DNA from: Alistipes putredinis
GTDB taxonomy: Bacteria > Bacteroidota > Bacteroidia > Bacteroidales > Rikenellaceae
DNA length: 64,000 nucleotides
Assembly: GCA_022009915.1 (NCBI GenBank)
Contig: CP091730.1
Coordinates: 1,550,001 to 1,614,000 of the forward strand
Reading direction: 5' to 3'
Made by a program: the position numbers and the translations under genes. Positions 40,901 to 50,967 of this stretch are shown in pieces (positions within the stretch are counted from its first letter, which is position 1; the number at the start of each line of letters is the position of its first letter). The notes below the pieces were generated by a model that searched no databases, was not told where the DNA came from, and worked only from the letters and a program-made list of their open reading frames with translations.

Positions 40901-41409
40901 ATCTCCGGTTTGGGGTTATACGGCCACAGTACGACTTTGCCGGCTGCCAGCGAGGCCGGTACGTCCACGAGCCTCTGGTTGGTGCTTCCGCGAAAAACAG
41001 CCTTGTCGCTTTTCAGTGCGAGCACGAAGCGTCCGTCCACAAGCACGTCTATATACGGAAGCATGCGGGCCAAGGCCGGCTCCTCGCAAATCCGTTCGAA
41101 AGTGAGTCCCGTGTAGCACCAGATGTTTTTGCCGGTACGCCGTTTGATGAGTCCGGCCAGTGCGGTGAAACCCTCGGCCTGAAAAAACGGGTCTCCGCCG
41201 CTGAATGTCACCCCACCGGTCTGAGGCTCGATTTCGTCCGTTATTTCTTCGATGCTCATCGGGCGGCCCGCCGACAGTTCCCACGACTCGGGATTGTGGC
41301 ATCCCTGACAGTGGTTGTCGCAGCCGGCTCCGTAGATTGAGGTGCGGAGCCCGGGGCCGTCCACGATGGTCGAATGTACGATATCGATTATGTACAGTTT
41401 TTTACTCAT
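40882..41409 (-). CDS. nrdG: Anaerobic ribonucleotide reductase activating protein
   Basis: This intact 175-residue radical SAM enzyme has the CX3CX2C cluster motif GAGCDNHCQGCHNPE and the glycine-rich GGVTFSGGDPFFQ. It generates the glycyl radical on NrdD using S-adenosylmethionine. It overlaps the end of nrdD by 8 bases. Confidence 0.95.
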   Translation of the reverse strand: MSKKLYIIDIVHSTIVDGPGLRTSIYGAGCDNHCQGCHNPESWELSAGRPMSIEEITDEIEPQTGGVTFSGGDPFFQAEGFTALAGLIKRRTGKNIWCYTGLTFERICEEPALARMLPYIDVLVDGRFVLALKSDKAVFRGSTNQRLVDVPASLAAGKVVLWPYNPKPEICRSGL

Positions 41410-43609
41410 GTATTACTCTGTCTTTGAGTTCGGCCAGCTTCGCCTTGTTCCAGCGGTCGGTGGTGCCGACGAGATAGCCGGTGATTCGTTGCAGACAGTC
41501 GATGTTTTTGCTGCCGCAACGCGGACACGTTTTCAGATCTTTTTCCGCATTTTCCTCTCCGCAGTCCATGCAGCGGTTGCGGTTGTGGTTCACAGAGCCG
41601 TATCCTATGTCGTACTTGTCCATCAGGTCCACTACATCCATTATGGCCTCTGGGTTATTGGTTGCGTCGCCGTCTATCTCGACATAGAAAATATGCCCGC
41701 CGCGCGTCAGTTCGTGATATGGCGCTTCGATTTCGGCTTTGTGTTTGGCGCTGCAATGGTAGTATACCGGAACATGGTTCGAGTTGGTGTAGTATTCCTT
41801 GTCGGTCACACCGGCAATCACTCCGAACGTGCGTTTGTCAATGCGTGTGAAACGGCCCGACAGACCTTCGGCCGGAGTGGCAAGCACACTGTAATTGTGC
41901 TGGTATTTGTCGCTGTATTCATTAGCCTTGTCGCGCATGTGGGATATTATTTTGAGCCCGAGCTCCTGCGCTGCGGCATCCTCGCCGTGGTGCTTTCCCG
42001 TGAGGGCGATGAGACATTCGGCAAGACCTATGAAGCCTATGCCCAGTGTGCCCTGATTGATGACCGACTCGACGGTGTCGTTCGGACCGAGTTTTTCGGC
42101 TCCGGTCCACAGCATCGACATGAGCAGCGGAAACTGCTTGGCATAAGCGGTCTTCTGGAAGTCGAAACGGTCGTTGAGCTGTTTGGCGGCGATGTCGAGT
42201 ATCTCGTCCAGTTTGGTGAAGAACGCACCTATGCGCTCCTCCTTGTCACCGATGCCCATGCACTCGATTGCTATGCGCACGATATTCACAGTGGTGAAAG
42301 ACAGGTTTCCTCTGCCTATCGAGGTCTTGTCTCCGAAACGGTTTTCGAAAACTCTGGTGCGGCATCCCATCGTAGCCACTTCGTACATGTATCTTTTCGG
42401 GTCGTCGGCTGTCCATTTCTCGTGTCGGTTGAACGGGGCGTCGAGATTCAGGAAGTTCGGGAAGAAGCGTCTGGCAGAGACCTTGCAGGCGAACCGGTAG
42501 AGATCGTAGTTGCGGTCTTCGGGCAGATAGCTTACGCCGCGTTTCTTTTTCCATATCTGAATCGGGAATATGGCCGTTACGCCTGCTCCCACGCCCTCAT
42601 AGGTGCTGGTCAGTATTTCGCGAATGATGCAGCGTCCCTCGGCCGAAGTATCCGTGCCGTAGTTTATTGAGCTGAATACCACCTGATTGCCGCCGCGCGA
42701 GTGTATCGTATTCATGTTGTGTATGAAAGCCTCCATGGACTGGTGCACGCGGCTGACAGTGCGGTTTATGGCATGTTGCACGATGCGCTCCTTGCCTTGC
42801 AGGTCGCCCAGTTCTCGGGGCAGGTAGTCTTCGATAGGCGTATCGAAAAGTTCGGAAAAGTCCTCGCCGTAGAGCTTGCCGAGCACCTTTATCTCCTCGA
42901 TGAACGTTCTTCTGACGAAGGGGGCGAGATAGAAGTCGAATGCAGGAATGGCCTGACCTCCGTGCATCTCGTTTTGCGCCGTTTCGAGCGATATGCAGCC
43001 CAGCACGCTGGCCGTCTCTATGCGTTTTGCGGCACGCGACTCTCCGTGTCCGGCCGTGAACCCGCCGTTGAGAATCTTGTCCAGAGGGTGCTGGACGCAC
43101 GTAAGGCTCTTGGTGGGGTAGTAGTCCTTGTCATGAATGTGGATATACCCGTTCCGCACGGCTTCGAGCACATCCGGAGCGAGAAGATAGTCGTCCACAA
43201 AAGGTTTTGTGGTCTCGCTGGCGAATTTCATCATCATGCCTGCCGGAGTGTCGGCATTCATGTTCGCATTCTCGCGCGTTATGTCGTTGGACTTCGTGTT
43301 TATGATTTCCAGAAATATGTCGCGCGTTTTCGCCTTGCGGGCAATGCTGCGCTGGTCGCGATAAGCGATGTACTTCTTTGCCACATCCTTGCGGCTGGAA
43401 TTCATGAGTTCCATTTCCACGGCGTCCTGAATCTCTTCGACGCTCATCTGCTCCTTGCCCTGACACGCGATGCGGTCGGTTATGCGGCGGATGAGTTCCG
43501 CATCTTCGCCCTGTTCGGTATGGAGCATGGCTTTGCGGATGGCTGCGATGATTTTCCCTTCGTTGAATCCGACGATTCTTCCGTCTCGTTTGATAACTGT
43601 TTGAATCAT
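41402..43609 (-). CDS. nrdD: Anaerobic ribonucleoside-triphosphate reductase (class III)
   Basis: This intact 735-residue enzyme begins with an ATP-cone domain (VIKRDGRIVGFNEGKI). The barrel contains PVYYHCSAKHKAEIE-like conserved stretches. The zinc site has four cysteines (CMDCGEE and CPRCGSK), and the glycyl-radical loop is RITGYLVGTTDRWN. It reduces ribonucleotides without oxygen, which fits an anaerobic lifestyle. This is the first gene of nrdD-nrdG-gph, with a long structured leader upstream. Confidence 0.97.
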   Translation of the reverse strand: MIQTVIKRDGRIVGFNEGKIIAAIRKAMLHTEQGEDAELIRRITDRIACQGKEQMSVEEIQDAVEMELMNSSRKDVAKKYIAYRDQRSIARKAKTRDIFLEIINTKSNDITRENANMNADTPAGMMMKFASETTKPFVDDYLLAPDVLEAVRNGYIHIHDKDYYPTKSLTCVQHPLDKILNGGFTAGHGESRAAKRIETASVLGCISLETAQNEMHGGQAIPAFDFYLAPFVRRTFIEEIKVLGKLYGEDFSELFDTPIEDYLPRELGDLQGKERIVQHAINRTVSRVHQSMEAFIHNMNTIHSRGGNQVVFSSINYGTDTSAEGRCIIREILTSTYEGVGAGVTAIFPIQIWKKKRGVSYLPEDRNYDLYRFACKVSARRFFPNFLNLDAPFNRHEKWTADDPKRYMYEVATMGCRTRVFENRFGDKTSIGRGNLSFTTVNIVRIAIECMGIGDKEERIGAFFTKLDEILDIAAKQLNDRFDFQKTAYAKQFPLLMSMLWTGAEKLGPNDTVESVINQGTLGIGFIGLAECLIALTGKHHGEDAAAQELGLKIISHMRDKANEYSDKYQHNYSVLATPAEGLSGRFTRIDKRTFGVIAGVTDKEYYTNSNHVPVYYHCSAKHKAEIEAPYHELTRGGHIFYVEIDGDATNNPEAIMDVVDLMDKYDIGYGSVNHNRNRCMDCGEENAEKDLKTCPRCGSKNIDCLQRITGYLVGTTDRWNKAKLAELKDRVIHE

Positions 43610-44049
43610 AGTTGTATCTTTTTTAATTTGTCTTCTTTTTTTATAAGCCGTTGCTCGGAAGCCCTCTCCCGATGCGGAGCGCCTGTATTTCTCGCGACCG
43701 ACGGGTGTCTCTGCCTGCGGCGGATTTTACGACTCGCCGCCTGTTGCTTGCCGGTTTTTTTGGACGTCACAGGCGGACCCGATGTCGAGGCCCTTTGAAC
43801 CCTTTTTCAAGTCGAAAACATGCAGGAAACATTCCCTGCCGCCGCTCTGCACGGCTGCGATTCCTTGTCAGGGAATCGGTGGCGTCTTACAAAAGATATG
43901 CAAAGACGGAGGCGATTGCACTCGGCGAAATAAAGAGTTATCAACACACAATCAACAAAACGTATTTCGCGTTAGCAGTTAGGGAAAAATATAATGCGGG
44001 GCATCGGATTTATTAAATAATTTTTTTATAACTTGCACTCCGCAGATAC
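43610..44049. other. 440-bp divergent intergenic region with inverted repeats
   Basis: There is no gene here. An 8-bp perfect inverted repeat ATTCCCTG (43831-43838) / CAGGGAAT (43869-43876) encloses 30 bases, and a smaller hairpin GATTCC/GGAATC nests with it. The GC-rich part is on the nrdD side and the AT-rich part next to the relA/spoT start. A structured nrdD leader is plausible; no riboswitch class could be matched. Confidence 0.5.
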
Positions 44050-46239
44050 ATGAAAGACGATTTTATGGCCGAGGAGATGATTACGGACAGATACCGGAGA
44101 TTTATGCAGACGTGCCGCGACACGTACAGCGAGCATAGCGTCGAGATGATAGGCACGGCTTTGAATCAGGCGGCGCAAACACTTGACGGCAGATTGCGCT
44201 ACGACGGAACCCCTGCTTATGGACCATTCCGTAAAGACAGCCCAAATCGTGGTCTCGGAGATAGGGCTCGGACGTAATTCGGTCATATCCACTCTTTTTC
44301 ATGATGTGGTCCGGCTGGGTCTTATGACGGCCGAGAGCGTAGGGGAGGCATACGGCGAGTCGTGTACGACTATTATAAAGGGACTTTGCAACATCTCGGA
44401 CATACACCCCAAGATTTCGGACAATCAGGCCGACAACATCCGCGAACTCATCATCTCCTATTCGACCGATCCGCGTGTGATACTCATAAAGACTCGCCGA
44501 CAGATTGGAGGTGATGCGCTGTCTCGATATTTTCCCCGAGAGCAAACGTACCAAAAAGAGCTGGGAGAGCCTCAATCTGTATGCCCAAATCGCCCACAAG
44601 TTAGGCCTGTACACTCTTAAAAGCGAGTTGGAGGATTTGTCGCTTAAATATCTCGAACCCGAGGATTACAAATACATAGTCGATAAGCTGAATGCCGGTG
44701 CTCCCGAGCGCGAAAAGTTCATAGCCCGATTCCTTCTGCCGATAGAGGAAAAACTCGGGACTTCGGGTCTGAAATATCACATTAAGAGCCGGACGAAATC
44801 CGTATACTCCATTTGGAACAAGATGAAAAAGGGCCGGATATCTTTCGACGAGGTATACGACATATTCGCGCTGCGCATCATTCTGGATTGTCCCAAGGAG
44901 CAGGAAAAGCCTGCCTGCTGGACCGTCTACTCGATAGTCACCGATTTCTATACTCCCAATCCCGAGCGTCTGCGCGACTGGATTTCGATTCCCAAGTCGA
45001 ACGGTTACGAGTCGTTGCACACAACGGTGGTTACGCCGGACGGCCATTGGGTGGAGGTGCAGATTCGCACCGAGAGGATGGACGAGGTGGCAGAGCGCGG
45101 TATCGCCGCACACTGGCGCTACAAGGGCGTGAATCAGGGCGGACTGGGCAGCGAGGAGTGGCTGGCCAAACTGCGCTATCTTATCGAAACCACCGATACG
45201 CACCAGATAAGCAAGACGTTCGATTCCCAGCTCTCCTCGAAAGAGATTTTTGTCTTTACGCCCACGGGCGATTTGCGCAGACTGCCGGAGGGGGCGACGG
45301 TGCTGGACTTCGCATTCAACATCCACACCAATGTCGGAGCCGCTTGTATCGGAGGCAGGGTCAATAAGCGCAATGTCCCGATAAAGCACGTGCTCAAAAA
45401 CGGCGATATAGTCGAAATAATAACATCCAAGACCCAAAAGCCGAAGTCCGACTGGCTTTCGGTGGCCACCACTGCACGCGCCAAGAACAAAATCAAGGCG
45501 CTGCTTCGCGAGGAGGCGGCCAAAATGGCCAATCTGGGCCGCGAGGAGTTGGAGCGCAAGATTAAGAACTGGAAAATCGCGATGCCGATAGACGATGCGG
45601 TTACGGTCCTTTGCAAATACTACAAACTGCGCACGGGTACGGATGTTTACGAACGAATCTCCCGCCAGAAAATCGAGCTTGCCGACGTCAAGGATATTTT
45701 ACAAAGGTATCTTAGCGGCGAGCAGCCAGAAGAACCGAAAAAGGCAGCGGCAAGACGTGTGACGTCGATTAAGTCCAAGAGCGGCGACGCGCTGGTCATA
45801 GACGACCGCATCGGCAGCATAGAATACAAGTTCGCCAAGTGCTGCAACCCTATTTTCGGGGATGACGTTTTCGGATTCGTAACGGTCAATTCGGGCATTA
45901 CCATTCATCGGAGCGATTGTCCCAATGCGGCAAGGATGAAAGAACTTTATCCCTACCGCGTGATGCCTGCGCGGTGGCGCGATTCGGCTTCGCAGGGGAG
46001 CCTTTCAGGTGTCTATACGGGTCGTTGCCGACGATACCACCGGAATGCTCAACCATATAACCGACTTGGTGAATCAGGAGCTCAAACTCAACATCCGTTC
46101 GGTGAACATGTCCTCGCGCGGCGGAACGGTCGAAGGTGTGATAAACATCGAGGTGCCCAACAGCGGGGTGGTGGATACTGTGATTTATAAGATTCTGCGC
46201 ATAAAGGGCGTGCAGAAAGCATACCGCGTCAATAAATAA
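44050..46239 (+). CDS. RelA/SpoT homologue, (p)ppGpp synthetase (about four indels)
   Basis: Domains in order are: N-terminal HD region (LLMDHSVKTAQIV, then STLFHDVVRLGL, and after repair LADRLEVMR), synthetase domain (YHIKSRTKSVYSIWNKM, YDIFALRII, IPKSNGYESLHTTV, VEVQIRTERMDEVAERG), TGS (IFVFTPTGDLRRLPEG), a conserved-cysteine region (AKCCNPIFGDD) and a C-terminal ACT domain. Repaired length is about 730 residues. The hydrolase HDxxED motif is incomplete (HDVVRL), so this is probably synthesis-biased. Breaks lie near 44210, 44487, 45985 and 46003; the synthetase domain is clean. Confidence 0.93.
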
Positions 46240-46241
46240 AA

Positions 46242-46625
46242 AAGCAGCAGGGTCTGTAAGCCGGGTTCCGTATCCGCAATGCGGATTTCCGCCATTTATC
46301 TGAGATTACGGTCGCCCGCAATCTTATAAGCAACCTACCCCTCGACATCGGACGGGCAGTCCTCTGATAGCTGTCGATATATTTGGTCTTGCAACCCGTC
46401 AGGCGTACTGCCGGAGAATGTCGCCATCTCCGCGGTGGGCTCTTACCCCGCCTTTTCACCCTTACCCCGCTGAAATGCGCGGCGGTTGTTTTCTGTTACG
46501 TTGCCTATACCCTCGCGAGTATCTTTCTGTTAGGAAGGACGGCGCCCTGTGTTGCCCGGACTTTCCTCTCTCCTAATATATTATATTAATAAGAATCGGA
46601 GAGCGGCGGAACGTCCCTGCTGCTT
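46242..46625 (-). ncRNA. rnpB: RNase P RNA
   Basis: On the minus strand the 5' and 3' ends pair as helix P1 (AAGCAGCAGGG with CCCTGCTGCTT). The universal core elements are present: GAGGAAAGTCCGGGC (reverse complement at 46555-46571), GGGTAAGGGTGAAAAGG, GTAAGAGCCCACCGC, and the 3' GAACCCGGCTTACAGACC (46252-46269). Length is about 384 nt, type A. A TACTTTTG -7 box lies at 46629-46636 on the minus strand, just before the 5' end. Confidence 0.96.
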
Positions 46626-46688
46626 GTGCAAAAGTATGAAAAAATATCGATGTTTGTTTTCCGACAGAATGTTTTGTCGGGAAATTAA

Positions 46689-46719
46689 TTGCAAGTTCTG
46701 AATATTATTAATACATTTG
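46689..46719 (+). promoter_or_regulatory. Promoter of the BACON lipoprotein gene
   Basis: TTG (46689-46691) and TACATTTG (46712-46719) are 20 bases apart, 69 bases before the start codon. Confidence 0.6.
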
Positions 46720-46787
46720 TAACGCATCAATAACATTTATGGGTGCATGTAGAATCCTTTAATTAATTAAAAAACACACTAAAAGTT

Positions 46788-49411
46788 ATGAAACAGAAAA
46801 GACTCGGAATGTTTCGATGGGCCGGCTCTCTGCTTCTCGCTTCTCTCGCTCTTTGCCTTGCGGCGTGCGACAGCAAAGACGACACGAAAGATGAAGCTGC
46901 GAGAATCGACCTTTCAGTCGAATCGCTCCAATTCTCGGATGCGGGAGACAGCAAGTCCTTCAACATCAACGCCAACTGCGAATGGACAATCACCATCGAC
47001 CAGAGCTGGTGCCGCATTGCAGCCGGAAACAAGACCGGTTCAGGCAAAAAGAACAACATCGCCGTGATGTGTTCTGCCAATGACAGCGACGACAGCCGCG
47101 AGGCCGTTCTGACCGTCAAGTGTCCTTCCGATCCGAAAGCGACCAAGGACATCGCAATCGTGCAGCTGGGTCGCGCCTCGACCGTAACGGTTTCCAAATC
47201 GGAACTGTCGTTCGATGCAGCTCCTTCGTCCCAGACAATCATCGTGGCATCCAATGCCGACTGGACCATCGACAAGCCCGCGGCAGATACGTGGTACACG
47301 GTGGCTCCCGTTTCCGGCAAGGCCGACGACGTTTCCACTCAGGTGAATATTGCAGTGGAGCAGAACGAGACTACCGAAGCCCGTTCTTCGTCGTTCGACA
47401 TCAAGTACACGGACAATCAGACCAAAGAGGAGAAAAAAAGGTTACCGTAACCGTATCGCAAAAGGCTGTTGTTCCGACGGTTGAACTTTCCAAGGAAAAA
47501 GTCGAGTTCCTCTATGCCGACGAGGCTTCGGAGCAGGTTACTCTGAAAGTTCAGGGCGCATGGAAAGCGGCTGTTTCTAACGGAGCAGACTGGCTGACGG
47601 TGGATCCGGCGGAAGGTAATTCCGGCGAAGTATCAGTTACGATTACCGTTGCAGCCAACGCTGGACAGGCAACGCGCGAGGCCGATGTAGTTTTCACATC
47701 CATGGAGAAGGCTTCCGCAACGCTTAAAGTGTCGCAGTCGGGTCTCGCACCCAAAGTGGTGTTCACCGAGGAGACGATTTCTTTGGCAGCTTCCAACGTT
47801 TCGCAAGACGTTACTTTCTCGGCCAACTATGCTTGGACAGCATCTACGGACGATGAATGGCTCAGCATAACTCCCGTTTCGGGTCAGGCCGGAGAGGCTT
47901 GCGTCATCTCCGTAACCGCTACCAAGAATACTGGTGCCGAAAGAATCGGAAAAGTCAATGTCGTGTGCGGAACCGATGACAACAAGGTTACCTCCACTCT
48001 CAACGTCATTCAGGACGAGTACGACGGCGAGGATTTGAGCGAAAAAAAGGTACGTCGAACTGCTATATTATAAATAAGGCAGGTACCACGTTCAAATTCA
48101 ATGCAACGGTGATGGGTAACGGCAAAGCCGACGCCGAGCGCAATATCGTCGTCGAGAAACTGAATCCGGCCGGATGTCAGGAATTGTGGCGCGACAACGC
48201 CAAACCTATCGTTACCGATGTCAAATATCGCAACGGTTATATCAGTTTCAAGACTCCCGATCCGCTCGTACCGGGCAACGTGGTTATCGCTGCCAACGAC
48301 GAGTACGGCGTTATCATTTGGAGCTGGCACCTGTGGGTGGACAATTACGACGCTGAAAAGACGACCTATCCTATTACATATCCCGACGGATTCACGCCTC
48401 CCATTCCGGTTGAGTTCATGAACCGTAATATCGGTGCGCTCAGCGACGGAACTTCGGGCGTAGAGGCCGATGTCATCAAAGCGTTCGGTATGATGTATCA
48501 GTGGGGCCGTAAGGACCCGTTCCCGAGCTCGGATATCTCCTATGCTCCGGCCGAGTCCGACGGTACTACGAAACCCATGTACGATGAGAAAGGCGAGCAG
48601 ATAATTACGTCCGGTAATTATGGTACTGCCGGTGTCAATAACGTGAGACTGGATTTGGGCCCGCTCGACGAATTCGGCATGAGAAACGATTTGCAGGCTT
48701 CCATCCGCTACTCTATCGAGAATCCTATGATGTTCATGATCAACTGGGAAGGACTTCCGGAGGACATGTCGGATGAGGATAAGAAAATATACGACGGCTC
48801 GTTCGGCGGTCGTTGGGCTTTCGTTCCCGAGAAAGATTTGAGAAACGGTATATATGCTACGTACTTGTGGGGGCAATGCCTACGGATATGCCGTAGGCGA
48901 ATACGGAACCAAGACTGTTTATGACCCGTGTCCTCTTGGTTGGAGAGTTCCGGATCGTTACGCATGGAGATTCGTCGTTAAATCCGGTGCATCCGGCAAT
49001 GCGAAGGACAATGTATTGAACTCTCCCGACAGGTATATCTATGACGAGAACAATCCTGACAACTGCAAGTACGAAGATTTCCGCAAGGGATTCTATCTGT
49101 GTACGACCGGAGAGGGCGGCGAACCGCTCATGTTCCTGCCCGCAGCCGGAGCACGTTCATATTCGGAGGCTCGTTTCTCGAACTGGTCAAATACCGGTGT
49201 ACTCGCTTCCTATTGGACTAACGGCCCATACGCGGAAGGTATCAGCGGACACAAATACTCGGTACGTTTGCAGATTGAAGCAGGCCGCGGAAACGAAGAC
49301 CCGCTGGAACATCCGACGTATGACAAAGTGTCCGGATCTATTTACACACTCTCTTCGATGTGGCCGACGGCCGGTATGCCGGTGCGCTGCGTGAGAGAGG
49401 CCGCCGAGTAG
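46788..49411 (+). CDS. Four-BACON-domain lipoprotein with C-terminal FISUMP-like domain (about three indels)
   Basis: The signal peptide MKQKRLGMFRWAGSLLLAS ends in the lipobox CLAAC. Four tandem beta-sandwich repeats of the BACON type follow, each with a [ST]-x-W motif: CEWTITI, ADWTIDK, GADWLTVDP and YAWTAST/DEWLSI (about residues 40-410). The second half has MYQWGRKDPFPSS and the FISUMP-like end VYDPCPLGWRVP to MPVRCVREAAE. Breaks near 47443, 48047 and 48868. Length is about 870 residues. It is surface-exposed by analogy with related lipoproteins; BACON domains are thought to bind mucin or glycans, but this is family-level inference. Confidence 0.85.
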
Positions 49412-49441
49412 CAAAAGGCTTTACTCTTAAAACAGATAATG

Positions 49442-49474
49442 AAGGCTCGACCATTGCGGTCGGGCCTTTTTTAT
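49442..49474 (+). terminator. Terminator of the BACON lipoprotein gene
   Basis: AAGGCTCGACC and GGTCGGGCCTT form a stem around ATTGC, followed by TTTTTA, 30 bases after the stop. Confidence 0.88.
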
Positions 49475-50023
49475 TGGTCTGTGAATTTCGATTCTTTCCG
49501 CATTGTCAGGGCTTGTTTGCGGCAGTAGAAAATGCAAATAGTTCCGGAATCGAGCAGGCCGATTCGAATGAGACGGATGTTTTGCATTCAGCAATCCGAT
49601 GTCCGCATGCAATGCTATACTTCGGACGATTTGAATGCCTAATCTGTGAGGTAGAAATATCGTGAAGCAGGGCTGCGTTTTATTTATAAATGGCAGCACA
49701 CAGTCTCGTCGCGGAGAGTGTAAGGTCGTGTTTGCCTGCATTGTTATAAGCCTTGATTCCGGCGTATTGATGTGCCTGAAATCGGCTGCGGTAAAATAAT
49801 ATGTAATGGGAAAAACTGGAAAAATGATGCAGGGCCGCAGATTCTGTTTGCGGCTGTCTTACCGGAAAAGACAGGAGGTGATTCTTTTTCGAAATAACGA
49901 GTTTATATTGACCTGCCTATTGTTGTCTATATATGAAGATGCGACTTCTTGCTACGATACGGAAGAACTTCGGTTTTCCGCTCGATTCGGAAGGGTAGGT
50001 GAAATAATAAATAAAATAATAAA
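49475..50023. other. About 550 bp without a recognised gene
   Basis: A short open frame at 49806-50084 (93 codons) has no family resemblance, odd composition and would run into the rpmH terminator. A small inverted repeat CTGTCTT/AAGACAG is at about 49855-49875. I see no tRNA or known ncRNA. Confidence 0.5.
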
Positions 50024-50062
50024 AAGGAACGACCCTCGAAGGTTCGCTCCCTTTATTATTTC
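50024..50062 (-). terminator. Probable terminator of rpmH
   Basis: On the minus strand GGGAGCGAACC-TTCGA-GGGTCGTTCC forms an imperfect stem followed by TTTTTATT, about 20 bases after the rpmH stop. Confidence 0.6.
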
Positions 50063-50080
50063 GAGTCCGCAAAAATCGGA

Positions 50081-50242
50081 TTAGAGACCCTTGATGGTGG
50101 ATTCGTCCGATACGGTGAGTTTTTGCGTCCTTTTGCACGACGAGCGGCCAGCACCTTGCGGCCATTGGCGGTAGCCATTCTCTGACGGAAACCGTGTTTG
50201 TTTATTCTCTTTCTGCGAGATGGTTGAAAAGTCCTTTTTCAT
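50081..50242 (-). CDS. rpmH: 50S ribosomal protein L34 (two compensating indels)
   Basis: As given, the frame reads MKKDFSTISQKENK and is unrecognisable in the middle. Removing one A after the start and adding one A in the later CGCAAAAACTC run restores MKRTFQPSQRKRINKHGF, then RMATANGRKVLAARRAKGRKKL and the tail TVSDESTIKGL, which is L34. The two indels cancel, so a frame finder sees an uninterrupted but wrong protein. L34 is a small ribosomal large-subunit protein. It has its own promoter upstream. Confidence 0.93.
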   Translation of the reverse strand: MKKDFSTISQKENKQTRFPSENGYRQWPQGAGRSSCKRTQKLTVSDESTIKGL

Positions 50243-50287
50243 AGCTATCTGTTTTTTTCGTATTATTATACCTATCCAAACGGATTG

Positions 50288-50319
50288 CAAAGGTATAACA
50301 ATTTTTGTCGTTTTCAAAA
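50288..50319 (-). promoter_or_regulatory. Promoter of rpmH (TTTTG-N19-TACCTTTG, minus strand)
   Basis: On the minus strand TTTTG (50319-50315) and TACCTTTG (50295-50288) are 19 bases apart, 46 bases before the rpmH start. Confidence 0.75.
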
Positions 50320-50335
50320 GAAAAGGCGTCGGAAT

Positions 50336-50960
50336 TTATCTTTTTTCGACAAAAACTATCTTCTTGGTCGCAAAAAACTCCTCGTCGAACCACTTCGAAA
50401 TCTCGAATGTTTCGTATTCGCGTCCGGTCGCGGCCATCTCTTCGGTCAAATCGCCTCCTTTCAGAGCCAGTATCCCGTTCGGCATGTTGCCTGTCGCCCC
50501 GACACGGATTTTGTTCCAGCTCCACTTTATCAAATCGCTCATCGGCGCGACGGCGCGGCTTACGACATAGTCGAACCGTCCGTCTATCTGCTCGGCGCGG
50601 GAGTTCACTGCCGTGACATTTTCAATGCCTGCCGCCTTGCAGACCTCCTTTACCACAGTGATTTTTTTGCCTATCGAGTCCGCTGCGGTAAATGCGGCCT
50701 CGGGGAACATTATGGCCAACGGTACGGTCGGAAAACCGCCGCCGCATCCTATGTCGAGAATTTCGGCAGACAGGGCAGGGCGCAGCAGCCGTGCGAGCGA
50801 GAGCGAATGCAGAACGTGTTTGAGATAGAGCGATGAGAAATCCTTGCGCGAAATCACGTTTATGCGCTCGTTCCACACTCCGTATATGTCGTACAGGGCC
50901 TCGAACTGCGCTTGCTGTCGAGTAGTCAGGTCGGGAAAAATATTTCAGTATTTCTTCCAT
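50336..50960 (-). CDS. rsmG: 16S rRNA (guanine527-N7)-methyltransferase RsmG (one frame break)
   Basis: The start is MEEILKYF. A break near 50935 leads via LYDIYGVWNERINVISRKD to the SAM motif ILDIGCGGGFPTVPLAI and VVSRAVAPMSDL, both diagnostic of RsmG (GidB). Length is about 207 residues. It forms m7G527 in 16S rRNA. It starts 8 bases after the sigma factor stop and ends before the rpmH promoter. Confidence 0.92.
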
Positions 50961-50967
50961 GTGTGTC

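Noticed and set aside
43610..44049. Cobalamin riboswitch upstream of nrdD
   Set aside because: I could not find the conserved B12-box or the other core elements on the minus strand; only generic inverted repeats are present.
49806..50084. 93-codon open frame upstream of rpmH
   Set aside because: No similarity to a family, no ribosome-binding or promoter signal, and it runs through the rpmH terminator and stop codon.
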